DNA of 64,000 bases from Chloroflexota bacterium (GTDB lineage: Bacteria > Chloroflexota > Anaerolineae > J102), in contig JAADII010000025.1 of the NCBI GenBank assembly GCA_013151415.1, forward strand, positions 1-64,000, written 5' to 3'. A model generated the notes under the pieces. It was not told where the DNA came from. It was given only the letters and a program-made list of their open reading frames with translations, and did no database searches. Positions within the stretch are counted from its first letter, which is position 1, and the number at the start of each line of letters is the position of its first letter. Made by a program: the position numbers and the translations under genes. Shown here in pieces: positions 19,884-28,892 of this stretch.

Positions 19884-21116
19884 ATGACCAAACCGCTGAA
19901 GCTAAAATTCACCGGCGTAGCGCATGGCGGCGAAGCTTTGGGCCGCATGGATGATCGCGTGATATTTGTGGGCCATGCGCTGCCCGGTGAAACCGCGCTT
20001 GTCGAGATCGTTGAACAGCACAAGCGCTGGGCGCGCGGTCGGTTGCTCGAAGTGCTGGAGCCAAGCCCATATCGCGTCGAACCGTCGTGCGTTTATTTTG
20101 GGCCGAATGGCTGCGGAGGCTGTCAATGGCAGCATATTCACCGTCAGGCGCAGCTGGATTACAAAGCCCGTATTGTGCGCGATCAGCTGCGCCGAGTGGG
20201 TGGAATAAGCAAGCCTGTGGTGCGCGAAACCATCACCGGGCCAGCCGATTGGGCTTACCGCACTCAGGCTTTGTTTTATCCTTCCGGTCAGGGTTCGTTG
20301 GGCTTGCCCAAATCTCATACGCGCGACATCGTGGCCATTGATCATTGCCCCTTGCTTCATCCCGATTTGGACGATCTTTACAAAAGTTTCAATGTGGAAT
20401 GGGATGGCCTGCGCAGTGTAGACCTGAGCATGGGTCTGAGTAGCGGGTTGCGATTGGTGACGATGCGAACGCATGGAGACCAGGTTCCGGAAATCGAGGT
20501 CGATATCCCCGTTTCCATCGCTTTGGAAACTCGGAGCGGCGCCATTCAACCTCTGATCGGTGATCCGTGGTATTTTGAAACGATTCGCGGACATGATTAT
20601 CGTTTTAGCGCCGGCGCCAGGCGGCCTTCCAGCCCCCAAGCGGCCGAAGCCGTTTTGAATGCGGTCATCTCTTATCTCGAGCCGGGGCCGGGTCGGGTCA
20701 TGGCCGATGTTTATTGCGGCCAGGGTTTATACGCCTTGGGTCTTGCCGATCAACTCAGTTTGATCATTGGCATCGAGGAGAACGCTATAGCCATCGAGGA
20801 CTGTGCGTTCAATTGCAGTCATCTCGACAACGTCGCCCTGCATGAGGGCCCGCCGCCGGTTGTGTTGCGCGCATTGCGCGATCCCATTGATTTGGCCGTG
20901 ATCACGCCTCCCGCTCAGGGCATGGGACATCGCGTGGCCCAGAACCTGGCGCGACTGGGCGCGCGACGCGTGGTCTATGTGGCTCATAACCCGGCTACAT
21001 TGGCCCGCGATTTGGCCGAAATGAAGCGAGCGGGCTTTCGTTTGCGCGAAACCGCGGCCGTTGATGTGGCCCCCCAGACATATTACGTCACAGCGGTGGC
21101 GCTTTTCACTCGCTGA
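19884..21116 (+). CDS. RlmD/TrmA-type RNA m5U-methyltransferase homologue lacking catalytic Cys and Glu
   Basis: The 410-residue protein has an N-terminal TRAM domain (KLKFTGVAHGGEALGR), the Fe-S cysteines CVYFGPNGCGGC plus IDHC further on, and a SAM-binding domain with DVYCGQG and GIEENA. In active RlmD/TrmA enzymes the nucleophile sits in a YVSCNPATLARD-type motif; here it reads YVAHNPATLARD, with His for Cys. The catalytic Glu near the C-terminus (HxE in the family) is also missing (PQTYYVTAV), and the DPPR motif is TPPA. Fe-S and SAM sites are kept, so it is likely a folded, RNA-binding but non-m5U-forming paralogue, or it has new chemistry. ATG 19884 rather than the upstream 19848 is favoured by promoter position. 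Confidence 0.8.
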   Translation: MTKPLKLKFTGVAHGGEALGRMDDRVIFVGHALPGETALVEIVEQHKRWARGRLLEVLEPSPYRVEPSCVYFGPNGCGGCQWQHIHRQAQLDYKARIVRDQLRRVGGISKPVVRETITGPADWAYRTQALFYPSGQGSLGLPKSHTRDIVAIDHCPLLHPDLDDLYKSFNVEWDGLRSVDLSMGLSSGLRLVTMRTHGDQVPEIEVDIPVSIALETRSGAIQPLIGDPWYFETIRGHDYRFSAGARRPSSPQAAEAVLNAVISYLEPGPGRVMADVYCGQGLYALGLADQLSLIIGIEENAIAIEDCAFNCSHLDNVALHEGPPPVVLRALRDPIDLAVITPPAQGMGHRVAQNLARLGARRVVYVAHNPATLARDLAEMKRAGFRLRETAAVDVAPQTYYVTAVALFTR

Positions 21117-21164
21117 GGGCTTCTCTCACGCGTCCATTCGGCAACGCGCGTCTAACAAAAAGGC

Positions 21165-21194
21165 TTGGGCGCGTATTTGGGGCTATGCTAAAAT
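21165..21194 (+). promoter_or_regulatory. Promoter of the MEMO/AmrB gene
   Basis: TTGGGC (21165-21170), an 18-nt spacer, TAAAAT (21189-21194), 49 nt before the start codon. Confidence 0.5.
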
Positions 21195-21243
21195 AGAAAA
21201 TTGAGTCAAACGAGATCATCCTCTCCATCCATCACCGCACATC

Positions 21244-22452
21244 ATGCCCGCCTATCCCAAACTGCGCCACTTAGATATTCGCCCTATCCATCATCGCGGC
21301 CGTCCTGCATTGTTGGTGCGCGATCCGTTGGAGTTATCTGGCCGTTATCTCATTTTGCCCCAGGCCCTGGGCCCCGCCCTGCTCTTGTGCGACGGCCAGC
21401 GCGATGTCGAAGGGATCGAAGCCGCTCTGATGGTGCAATGGGGCGTGCGATTGGGGCGGGGCGTCATCGATGAATTGCTCGCAGCTTTGGATGAGGCTCT
21501 ATTTTTAGACAATGCCCGTTCGGCCGAGGCGATGGCGCGCGCGCGTCAGGCCTATCGCGAAGCGCCTTTTCGCTCGCCCGCCATCGCCGGGAATGGATAT
21601 CCGGCCGAGGCTGAAGAGCTGCGAACGTATTTCGACGAGTTGTTGGCCGGGGTCGAAGATGGCGCCGCGCCCGCGCATGGCCGGGGGCTGATCAGCCCTC
21701 ATATTGATTATTCGCGAGGGGGAGAGGTTTATGCTCGGGTGTGGAAAGAGGCCGAAGAGATGGCTCGCGCCGCGGAGTTGGTCATTGTTTTCGGAACCGA
21801 CCATTACGCTGGCTATAACCCCATCACCCTCACTCTTCAGCACTACGCCACCCCTTACGGCGTCTTGCCCACCCAAATCGATATCGTGCAAGCCCTGGCC
21901 AAGACCATTGGCCCCGAAAAGGCCTTTGCCGGAGAACTGTTTCACCGCCAGGAGCATTCCATCGAATTGGTGCTCACCTGGCTGCATCACATGCGCGGGG
22001 GCCAACCCGTTGAGATCGTCCCCATTCTCACCGGTTCGTTCATGCCTTTTATCGAAAATGGCCGCGAACCGAGCGCCGATCCCCTACTTCGCGACTTGCT
22101 CGCCACCCTGCGCCAAGAGGCTGCGGGCTACAACACCCTTGTTTTGGCTTCCGGCGACCTGGCCCATATTGGCCCCGCGTTTGGCGGCGAACCCGTGGGC
22201 ATCATCGAGCGCGCTGAACTGCGAGCGCACGACGACGCTATCCTAAAGCATCTGGCCGCAGGAGATGAAGAAGGTTTTTGGGGTTATATCAAGTCGGTGC
22301 AAGACAGCAAGAATGTTTGCGGCGTTTCACCTTTCTATCTTGCCCTAAAATGGTTGGGGCAAGTCGAGGGCCGAGTGGCTGGATATGACGTCTGTCCGGC
22401 CGACGAACAAAACACCTCGGTGGTCTCTATCTGCGGGATGGTGTTTGGATAA
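21244..22452 (+). CDS. amrB: AmmeMemoRadiSam system protein B (MEMO1-family) with extra N-terminal domain
   Basis: Residues about 115-402 are a MEMO-type domain with the putative metal-site residues ISPHIDYSRGG and FGTDHYAGYN, the later HRQEHSIE, SGDLAHIG and the cysteine in KNVCGVSP. The family resembles extradiol dioxygenases and usually travels with an AMMECR1 protein and a radical-SAM protein (AmrA, AmrS), neither of which is here. Usual length is about 270 residues. The extra first 115 contain LLLCDGQRDVEGIEAAL and look like a small PqqD-like winged-helix module, which is inference. Reaction unknown. The gene stands alone with its own promoter. Confidence 0.85.
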   Translation: MPAYPKLRHLDIRPIHHRGRPALLVRDPLELSGRYLILPQALGPALLLCDGQRDVEGIEAALMVQWGVRLGRGVIDELLAALDEALFLDNARSAEAMARARQAYREAPFRSPAIAGNGYPAEAEELRTYFDELLAGVEDGAAPAHGRGLISPHIDYSRGGEVYARVWKEAEEMARAAELVIVFGTDHYAGYNPITLTLQHYATPYGVLPTQIDIVQALAKTIGPEKAFAGELFHRQEHSIELVLTWLHHMRGGQPVEIVPILTGSFMPFIENGREPSADPLLRDLLATLRQEAAGYNTLVLASGDLAHIGPAFGGEPVGIIERAELRAHDDAILKHLAAGDEEGFWGYIKSVQDSKNVCGVSPFYLALKWLGQVEGRVAGYDVCPADEQNTSVVSICGMVFG

Positions 22453-22491
22453 GGTGCGCGACCCGCATTCTTTCCGCTCGCTCGCTTCGGC

Positions 22492-22520
22492 TAGACAATC
22501 TCGCCAAGCGTGCGTATAAT
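22492..22520 (+). promoter_or_regulatory. Promoter of gltB
   Basis: TAGACA (22492-22497), a 17-nt spacer and a perfect TATAAT (22515-22520). Transcription should begin near 22527, about 140 nt before the start codon. Confidence 0.75.
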
Positions 22521-22542
22521 GTGACTCACGCATAGTTCTCTT

Positions 22543-22611
22543 TTGGCGCCGCCGCCAACCTCGGCTACGAAGCCCCTGTTCACCGCGCAAGTTCGCGGGC
22601 AGGGGCTTTTT
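22543..22611 (+). promoter_or_regulatory. gltB leader with hairpin and intrinsic terminator (candidate attenuator)
   Basis: Between promoter and start codon are a small hairpin (TTGGCG/CGCCAA, 22543-22558) and then a classic terminator: AAGCCCCTG (22570-22578) pairs with CAGGGGCTT (22600-22608), inner stem CCGCG/CGCGG, followed by T. Transcripts would stop at about 85 nt unless the terminator is bypassed. It could be an attenuator, a riboswitch expression platform or a small RNA; I do not recognise a known aptamer. Confidence 0.6.
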
Positions 22612-22667
22612 GTATGATGTGAGAAAGATCGACGTTCACCGAGTTCACTGATTTGGAGCCTAGTTTC

Positions 22668-25600
22668 ATGCGAACCCATACGCCAACACCGACTTCGTTG
22701 CACGACACGCTTTACCATCCCCGGTTCGAGCAAGACGCCTGCGGCATTGGACTTATTGCCGACATCCCCGGCCGGCGCAGTCATGAGATCGTGAGCATGG
22801 CCATCCAGGCGCTCACTTCTCTAGAACATCGCGCAGGCGTGGCCGCGGACGCGGGCACCGGTGATGGCGCAGGTCTTCTCACCCAGATCCCCATCACCTT
22901 TTTTGGCCAGGAATTGGGATTGAGCCAGATCAAATACGGCGATCTGGCGGTGGGCATGTTTTTTGCAGACCGCCGGTTGAGGCCGGAAGACTGGCAAGAG
23001 TGGGTCGAGCGCGAGTTGACGGTGGTTGGCCTGGAGGCGTTCGCCTGGCGTCGCGTGCCCACCAACCTGGAGGCGTTGGGCAAAGTTGCGGCCGAAACGC
23101 GCCCCGCTATTTGGCAAGTTTTTGTCGAGCGCCCCGATTTTTTGGATCGCGGTCGCCCCTTTGAAAAGGTGCTCTATCTCGCACGCCGCGCCATCGAATC
23201 AGAAGCGCGGTCTCGGCATGTGGATCTATACGTCGCCTCGCTTTCCAGCCACACCATTGTTTACAAGGGGTTAATGCTTGGTTCGCAATTGGCCAATTTC
23301 TACCCCGATTTGGCCGAGCCGGCGTATCGCAGCGCGATCAGCCTTTTTCATCAGCGCTACGCCACAAACACCTTCCCCAATTGGGAGCGCGCTCAGCCTT
23401 TCCGCATCCTCGCGCACAACGGCGAGATCAATACGATCCAGGGTAACATCAACTGGATGCACGCGCGCGAGCGTTCTCTCGGCGACAATGCATGGGTTGA
23501 AGCCATCAGTCCCATTATCGATATCGAAGGCTCCGATAGCGCCATGCTCGACAATGCGGTCGAGGCCCTGGTGCATAGTGGCCGCGAGCTGCGTCATGCG
23601 CTGATGATGCTGGTCCCCGAAGCCTGGGAGCGCACGCCCAACATGCCCAAAAGTTGGCGCGATTTCTATCGCTATCACGCTTGCCTCACCGAGCCCTGGG
23701 ATGGTCCGGCCGCGTTGGTGTTCACCGATGGTCGCGTCGCGGGCGCGGCCCTCGACCGCAACGGCCTGCGTCCCGCTCGTTATCAACGCACGCGCGACGG
23801 ACTGCTCATCTGCGGTTCGGAAACCGGCATTATTCCTCTTCCCGCCGATCAAATCATCCGTCGGGGCAAGTTGGGTCCTGGCCAAATGCTCATTGTCGAC
23901 ACCCAGCGCGGCCGGCTCTTGCTCAACGACGAAACCAAGACAGAGATATGCACGCGGCGCGATTATGGTCAATGGACGCGCACGAATCTCTATCATTTGG
24001 GCAAGTTAGACAACGCCCTGCGCGTGATGGCCCACAGCGCCATATCCGACTCCATTGGCGGTGAATTGGCCGAGCCGGTGTATGAAGAGGGGTTTCTGGC
24101 CGAACCGCCCGATGCGGACGAGCTCGAGCAAGACCTTTTGCCCCGCCAGCAGCTTTTTGGTTACACCACCGAATCTCTGGCCGCGGTGCTCAAACCTATG
24201 GCCATTGCCGGAAAAGAGCCGGTCGGATCCATGGGCGACGACACCCCGCCCGCGGTCATGTCCGAATTGCCGCGCTCCATCTTTCACTACTTCAAACAGC
24301 GTTTCGCCGAGGTGACCAACCCGCCCATCGATCCGCTGCGCGAACAGATCGTCATGTCGCTCACCACATTGTTGGGACGGCGTCGCAGCATTTTCGAGGA
24401 AACGCCCGAACATGCGCGCTTGCTGAAACTGGATAGTCCCATTCTCGATCGGGAAACCCTGGCCATGTTGCGGCGCCTGCGCCGCCCCGCGCATGTTCCC
24501 TTTGACGAGCATCATGATGGCCTGCCCTTTTCACTGGTGGAGCTGGACATGACTTTTCCGGTGGGTGAGGGCGTGCGAGGGCTGGAGGCGGCGCTCGACC
24601 GTTTATGCGCACAGGCGGCCGAGGCCTTGGCCAACGGGCATAACCTGATTCTGCTATCCGACCGCCTGGCCGGGCCCAACCGCGCGCCTGTGCCCAGCCT
24701 GTTGGCCGTGGGCGCGGTGCATCATTATCTCATTCATCGCGGTTTGCGCATGAACGGCAGCATCATCGTCGAGGCGGGCGATGTCACCGGCGTGCATCGG
24801 GCGGCCGCGCTCATTGGTTATGGCGCCAATGCCATTCACCCCTGGTTGGCTTTGGATAGCGTGCGCGATTTGGCTTTGGACGGTCGTCTCAAAGGCGTGA
24901 ATCAGGCCGAGGTCGCGGAGGCCAACTATCTCAAGGCGCAAGAGCTGGGTTTGTTGAAGATCATGTCCAAAATGGGCATTAGCTCGGTCGATAGCTATTG
25001 CGGCGCGCAAATATTCGAATGCATTGGCCTCGATATCAGTGTGATCGAGCGCTGTTTTGTGGGCACGCCCAGCCGTTTGGGCGGCGTGGGCTTCGAGAAG
25101 TTGGCCAATGATGCGCTTTATCGTCATAACCAGGCCTATCACACCTCGTCGGGTCGGCTCAGTCATTGGGGTTTCTTCAAATATCGCAAATCAGGCGAGG
25201 TTCATGCGCTCACGCCGGCCATTATCAATGCATTGCAAGAAGCCGTGCGCACACCCAATGCACTCAACGGCCGCTTCGATGAGGCCTACGCGGCCTATAA
25301 GCGCTACACCGATTTGCTCGCACAAAAGCCGCCCACCGATTTGCGCGATCTTCTCGATTTCAAGCCCGGTCGCAAGCCTATTCCCATCGAGGAGGTGGAG
25401 CCGGTCGAGGCGATTATGCGACGTTTCAGCACCGCGGCCATGTCTATGGGCGCGCTCAGCGAAGAAGCCCACGAGACGTTGGCCATCGCCATGAACCGCA
25501 TTGGCGGACGCTCCAACAGCGGCGAGGGCGGCGAAGACCCGACGCGATATGAAGACGAGCGCAACAGTCGCACCAAACAGGTGGCTTCGGGTCGCTTTGG

Positions 25601-27302
25601 CGTGACCCCGGCCTACCTCGTTTCGGCCGACGAGTTGCAGATCAAAATGGCGCAAGGCTCGAAACCGGGCGAGGGCGGCCATCTTCCCGGCCATAAAGTC
25701 ACCGAAAAGATCGCGTCCATCCGCCTGACCACGCCCGGCGTCGCGCTTATCTCGCCGCCTCCTCACCACGATATTTATTCCATTGAAGATCTGGCCCAGC
25801 TCATCTACGACTTGCGCCAGATCAACCCTGCGGCCGAGATCAACGTCAAGCTGGTTTCTGAAGCCGGGGTGGGCGCGGTCGCGGCCGGGGTGGCCAAGGG
25901 ACGGGCCGATAGCGTGCTCATTTCGGGGAGCAACGGCGGCACGGGCGCGTCGCCCCTCTCCTCCATCAAGCATGCAGGCATCCCTTGGGAGATCGGCCTG
26001 GCCGAAACGCAACAAGTGTTGCGCGCGAATGGTTTGCGCGACCGCATCATCGTGCGAGCGGATGGCGGGCTGCGCAGCGGGCGCGATGTGATCATGGCCG
26101 CGATCTTGGGCGCGGACGAGTTTTCCTTCGGCACGCTGGCCATGATCGCCGAAGGCTGCATCATGGCGCGCGTGTGTCATCGCAACACGTGCCCGGTCGG
26201 CGTGGCCACTCAAGACCCCAAACTACGCGCCAAGTTCGCGGGCAAGCCGGAGCATGTCATCGCCATGTTCACCTTCATCGCCCAGGAGGTGCGCGAAATC
26301 CTGGCCCAGTTGGGGTTCCGCTCGCTGAACGAGATCATCGGTCGCACCGACCTGGTGGAACAGCGCCACACCGATGAAACCGCGCTCGATTCGCTCGATT
26401 TGAGTCGCATTCTGGCCCAGCCCGATGTGCCCACCCCGCGTCATTTCATTGCCCGACCCGATTACGACGATCCCAACTCGTTGGGCAATCGTCTGGCCGA
26501 GGCTGTGGTCGCGGCCATCGCCCTAAATCAACTGCCCTTCCGTCGCGAGGTGGCCATCTCCAACACCGACCGCACAGTGGGTGCGCGGCTCAGCGGGCGC
26601 TTGGTGCAGATGGGCCGCCCCGAACTCCCGCCCAACAGCGTGGATGTGGTTTTTCGCGGGAGCGCAGGACAATCTTTCGGCGCGTTCATCCCTCAGGGCG
26701 TGCGTTTCACGCTCATCGGCGACGCGAACGATTATGTGGGCAAAGGGCTGGCCGGCGGCGTGATCGTGATCCGCCCGCCCGAAGATGCAGGTTTCGTGTG
26801 GAGCGAAAGCTATATTGTGGGCAACACTTGTCTTTATGGCGCAACGGGCGGCGCGCTTTATGCCGCAGGTCGCGCGGGCGAACGGTTCGCGGTGCGCAAC
26901 AGCCGCGCGAATGCGGTCATCGAGGGCGTGGGCGACCACGGCTGCGAATACATGACGGGCGGAACTGTGGTCGTATTGGGCCGCACGGGCGCGAATTTCG
27001 GCGCGGGCATGACCGGCGGCCAAGCGTTCGTTCTCGATCCCGGCCCGGTTTACGATCCCGAGTTCCCCTCGCGTGTGAACCAGGAGTTGGTTTACATTAC
27101 TCGCGTCAAAGATCCCGCGGCGCGAGCGCTCCTTTATCGCATGGTCAGCGAGCACCTCGAGGCCACCGAGAGCCCCTTGGCCGCCGATTTGTTGGCCAAT
27201 TGGGACGAAGTGTTGCCTCGTTTCTGGCATGTGCGTCCGCGTTGGATGTTGGAGCAAGCCGAACAACGCGAGCGCGTGGTTATCCCCCGCAAAAAGGGAT
27301 GA
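22668..27302 (+). CDS. gltB: Glutamate synthase large subunit (GOGAT)
   Basis: The 1544-residue protein has an N-terminal class II glutamine amidotransferase domain whose nucleophile is the Cys in QDACGIG (residue about 26), so a short propeptide must be removed. A central domain follows, then the FMN-binding synthase domain (GRSNSGEGGEDPTR, SEAGVGAVAAGVAKG, SGSNGGTGASP) with the 3Fe-4S ligands C-x5-C-x4-C (in MARVCHRNTCPVG), and the C-terminal beta-helix GXGXG repeats. It makes two glutamates from glutamine and 2-oxoglutarate. ATG 22668 has GGAG 9 nt upstream; the in-frame TTG at 22653 does not. No gltD small subunit is nearby, so the electron donor could be ferredoxin or a distant partner. 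Confidence 0.96.
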   Translation: MRTHTPTPTSLHDTLYHPRFEQDACGIGLIADIPGRRSHEIVSMAIQALTSLEHRAGVAADAGTGDGAGLLTQIPITFFGQELGLSQIKYGDLAVGMFFADRRLRPEDWQEWVERELTVVGLEAFAWRRVPTNLEALGKVAAETRPAIWQVFVERPDFLDRGRPFEKVLYLARRAIESEARSRHVDLYVASLSSHTIVYKGLMLGSQLANFYPDLAEPAYRSAISLFHQRYATNTFPNWERAQPFRILAHNGEINTIQGNINWMHARERSLGDNAWVEAISPIIDIEGSDSAMLDNAVEALVHSGRELRHALMMLVPEAWERTPNMPKSWRDFYRYHACLTEPWDGPAALVFTDGRVAGAALDRNGLRPARYQRTRDGLLICGSETGIIPLPADQIIRRGKLGPGQMLIVDTQRGRLLLNDETKTEICTRRDYGQWTRTNLYHLGKLDNALRVMAHSAISDSIGGELAEPVYEEGFLAEPPDADELEQDLLPRQQLFGYTTESLAAVLKPMAIAGKEPVGSMGDDTPPAVMSELPRSIFHYFKQRFAEVTNPPIDPLREQIVMSLTTLLGRRRSIFEETPEHARLLKLDSPILDRETLAMLRRLRRPAHVPFDEHHDGLPFSLVELDMTFPVGEGVRGLEAALDRLCAQAAEALANGHNLILLSDRLAGPNRAPVPSLLAVGAVHHYLIHRGLRMNGSIIVEAGDVTGVHRAAALIGYGANAIHPWLALDSVRDLALDGRLKGVNQAEVAEANYLKAQELGLLKIMSKMGISSVDSYCGAQIFECIGLDISVIERCFVGTPSRLGGVGFEKLANDALYRHNQAYHTSSGRLSHWGFFKYRKSGEVHALTPAIINALQEAVRTPNALNGRFDEAYAAYKRYTDLLAQKPPTDLRDLLDFKPGRKPIPIEEVEPVEAIMRRFSTAAMSMGALSEEAHETLAIAMNRIGGRSNSGEGGEDPTRYEDERNSRTKQVASGRFGVTPAYLVSADELQIKMAQGSKPGEGGHLPGHKVTEKIASIRLTTPGVALISPPPHHDIYSIEDLAQLIYDLRQINPAAEINVKLVSEAGVGAVAAGVAKGRADSVLISGSNGGTGASPLSSIKHAGIPWEIGLAETQQVLRANGLRDRIIVRADGGLRSGRDVIMAAILGADEFSFGTLAMIAEGCIMARVCHRNTCPVGVATQDPKLRAKFAGKPEHVIAMFTFIAQEVREILAQLGFRSLNEIIGRTDLVEQRHTDETALDSLDLSRILAQPDVPTPRHFIARPDYDDPNSLGNRLAEAVVAAIALNQLPFRREVAISNTDRTVGARLSGRLVQMGRPELPPNSVDVVFRGSAGQSFGAFIPQGVRFTLIGDANDYVGKGLAGGVIVIRPPEDAGFVWSESYIVGNTCLYGATGGALYAAGRAGERFAVRNSRANAVIEGVGDHGCEYMTGGTVVVLGRTGANFGAGMTGGQAFVLDPGPVYDPEFPSRVNQELVYITRVKDPAARALLYRMVSEHLEATESPLAADLLANWDEVLPRFWHVRPRWMLEQAEQRERVVIPRKKG

Positions 27303-27315
27303 AAGTAATAAAGAA

Positions 27316-27348
27316 AAAGAGCGCCGAGAATCATTCTCGGCGCTCTTT
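27316..27348. terminator. Bidirectional terminator between gltB and hsp20
   Basis: A perfect 15-bp stem (27316-27330 with 27334-27348) with a 3-nt loop begins with AAA and ends with TTT, so it can stop both converging genes. Confidence 0.9.
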
Positions 27349-27353
27349 CGGTT

Positions 27354-27914
27354 TTACGCTGCTTTCACCTTCACACCGGTTTCTTTCCTGCCGCCTTTGC
27401 CAACGCTCAGCTTGGGGAGCTTGATCTTGGGAACGCTGACCTTGATGCGATTAATCAGGTTCTCGTCTTTGTGTTCCTTGGGCAGGGTGATGCGCAGGAT
27501 GCCGTTTTTCAGCTCCGCGTTGGCCTTTTCGCCCTTCACCGCGACCGGCAGCGGAATGGTGCGCTGCAACATGCCCATGCGTCGCTCTCTCAAGTACCAA
27601 CCGCTTCGTTCCTCCTCTTTCTCTTCCGCCATCCTGGCGCGAATGGTCAACATGCCATTGCGCTCTTCGATCTCGATCTGATCCGCATCGACGCCGGGCA
27701 CGGTCGCTTCCACAATCAGCGCGTCGTCGGTTTCATAGATGTCCAGGGGCAGGTTGCCCATGCCCGCGAACACACTGGGTCGCACAAACCAGTCATCCAG
27801 GAGGGCGGCGGGCCGCAGCATCAGCGGAGAGAAGAATTCATCGAATTCTCGCTCCCACAAGCTGGTCGGGCGCAACATATCGAACACCGGATCATATCGA
27901 ACCAACGCGGCCAT
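27354..27914 (-). CDS. Hsp20/alpha-crystallin small heat-shock protein
   Basis: The 186-residue protein has an alpha-crystallin domain (about 50-145: DIYETDDALIVEATVPGVDADQIEIEERNGMLTIRA; end of domain AELKNGILRITLPK with the A-x-x-x-n-G-v-L signature). The C-terminal tail is longer than in most Hsp20s (IKVSVPKIKLPKLSVGKGG) with I/V-x-I/V-like anchoring motifs. It should bind unfolding proteins as an ATP-independent oligomeric chaperone. Its ribosome-binding site AAGGAGGTGAT is close to a perfect anti-16S match, and a 9-bp hairpin lies just upstream. It is the second gene of a tandem hsp20 pair. Confidence 0.93.
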   Translation of the reverse strand: MAALVRYDPVFDMLRPTSLWEREFDEFFSPLMLRPAALLDDWFVRPSVFAGMGNLPLDIYETDDALIVEATVPGVDADQIEIEERNGMLTIRARMAEEKEEERSGWYLRERRMGMLQRTIPLPVAVKGEKANAELKNGILRITLPKEHKDENLINRIKVSVPKIKLPKLSVGKGGRKETGVKVKAA

Positions 27915-27940
27915 ATTATCACCTCCTTTTGCCGGATTTG

Positions 27941-27966
27941 CCCATAAGACTGTTTTCTCTTATGGG
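27941..27966 (-). promoter_or_regulatory. Inverted repeat upstream of the first hsp20
   Basis: CCCATAAGA (27941-27949) is a perfect inverted match to TCTTATGGG (27958-27966), 8-nt loop. It lies just upstream of the strong ribosome-binding site. It could be an operator or an mRNA hairpin. Confidence 0.45.
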
Positions 27967-28035
27967 AGCGCTTATTGCCTTTTTGTGTTTGCCGTTGCTG
28001 GTGGCGGCTAGGCCGCCATGCGAAAGACGCAATCG

Positions 28036-28067
28036 AGAGGCCTCCCCGCACATGCGAAGAGGCCTCT
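28036..28067. terminator. Inverted repeat between the two hsp20 genes
   Basis: AGAGGCCTC (28036-28044) pairs with GAGGCCTCT (28059-28067), 13 nt after the upstream hsp20 stop. There is no T-tract, so it may be a weak terminator or an mRNA processing/stability stem. Confidence 0.4.
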
Positions 28068-28079
28068 TCCCCGCCAGGA

Positions 28080-28526
28080 TTAGCTGGCTTTGATGGTGAT
28101 GTGCTTGGGCTTCACCTCTTCGGCCTTGGGCACTCGCAGCATCAGCACACCGTTCTCATAGGTGGCTTCCACCGCATCAGCCTTCACCGGAACCGGCAAG
28201 GTGATGCTGCGCTGGAATTGCCCATAGCGGCGCTCCCGCAGATGATAGCGGGCGTCTTTCAGGCTCTCGTCCTCCGGAATCTCACCCTGGATCGTCAGCA
28301 CATTGTCGGTCAGCGTGATGTCCAGGTCCTCGACGCGAATGCCAGGAATGGAGGCTTTCACGAAAAATTCTTCATCGGTCTCCGCCACATCCAGCGCCAG
28401 CAACCACTTGGCCGGTTCGCGCCAGACCGGAATGGTGCTGCCCAGCTCAGCCTCGAACAGCCGATCGAAGGCGTCGCGCAGTTGCATCATTTCGCGGAAC
28501 GGGTCCCAGCGAGTCAGCGTCGTCAT
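28080..28526 (-). CDS. Hsp20/alpha-crystallin small heat-shock protein
   Basis: The 148-residue protein starts MTTLTRWDPFREMMQLRDAF, the common bacterial Hsp20 opening, and carries a full alpha-crystallin domain (about 40-135; TDEEFFVKASIPGIRVEDLDI, ATYENGVLMLRVPKAEEVK), with the usual short IKAS tail. It differs clearly from the neighbouring hsp20, so the pair may form mixed oligomers or respond to different stress; this is inference. AAGGAGGTGG 6 nt before the ATG is a very strong ribosome-binding site. No CIRCE element is present upstream. Confidence 0.94.
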   Translation of the reverse strand: MTTLTRWDPFREMMQLRDAFDRLFEAELGSTIPVWREPAKWLLALDVAETDEEFFVKASIPGIRVEDLDITLTDNVLTIQGEIPEDESLKDARYHLRERRYGQFQRSITLPVPVKADAVEATYENGVLMLRVPKAEEVKPKHITIKAS

Positions 28527-28721
28527 GACACCACCTCCTTTTTAAGTGAGATTGTGTCGACGATGGATGCACGATGAAGACACTCGATCAGCGGAAGCTG
28601 GTGAGGACAGTTTCCACTCTACTGATCATAGACAAAAATGTAAGAGCGACGTATGCGAAAGATTAGTAATTCGTTAGAACCGAGGACGCGTATTATGAAC
28701 GTTGGGGGTGCTTTGAAAATA

Positions 28722-28782
28722 GACGATAAGACCATAAGACGATAGGACGATGGGGTTAGGTTCGGCCATGGTCCCATCGTCT
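28722..28782. repeat. GACGAT-type intergenic repeat, copy 2
   Basis: It begins GACGATAAGACCAT and contains GACGATGGG and CCCATCGTC as a perfect 9-bp inverted pair. It resembles 6115-6177 in word content and in being able to fold back. Confidence 0.5.
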
Positions 28783-28892
28783 ACTTTGGTCTACGTTGGT
28801 CGGCGCAAGCGATTTTCATCGGTATCGGAGCGGACAAGCCCGCGGCCGGACTGCTTTAGAAGCCCGAACAAGGACGATGATTTGTCTGGCGA

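Noticed and set aside
28527-28720. CIRCE operator before the hsp20 genes
   Set aside because: The TTAGCACTC / GAGTGCTAA pair is absent.
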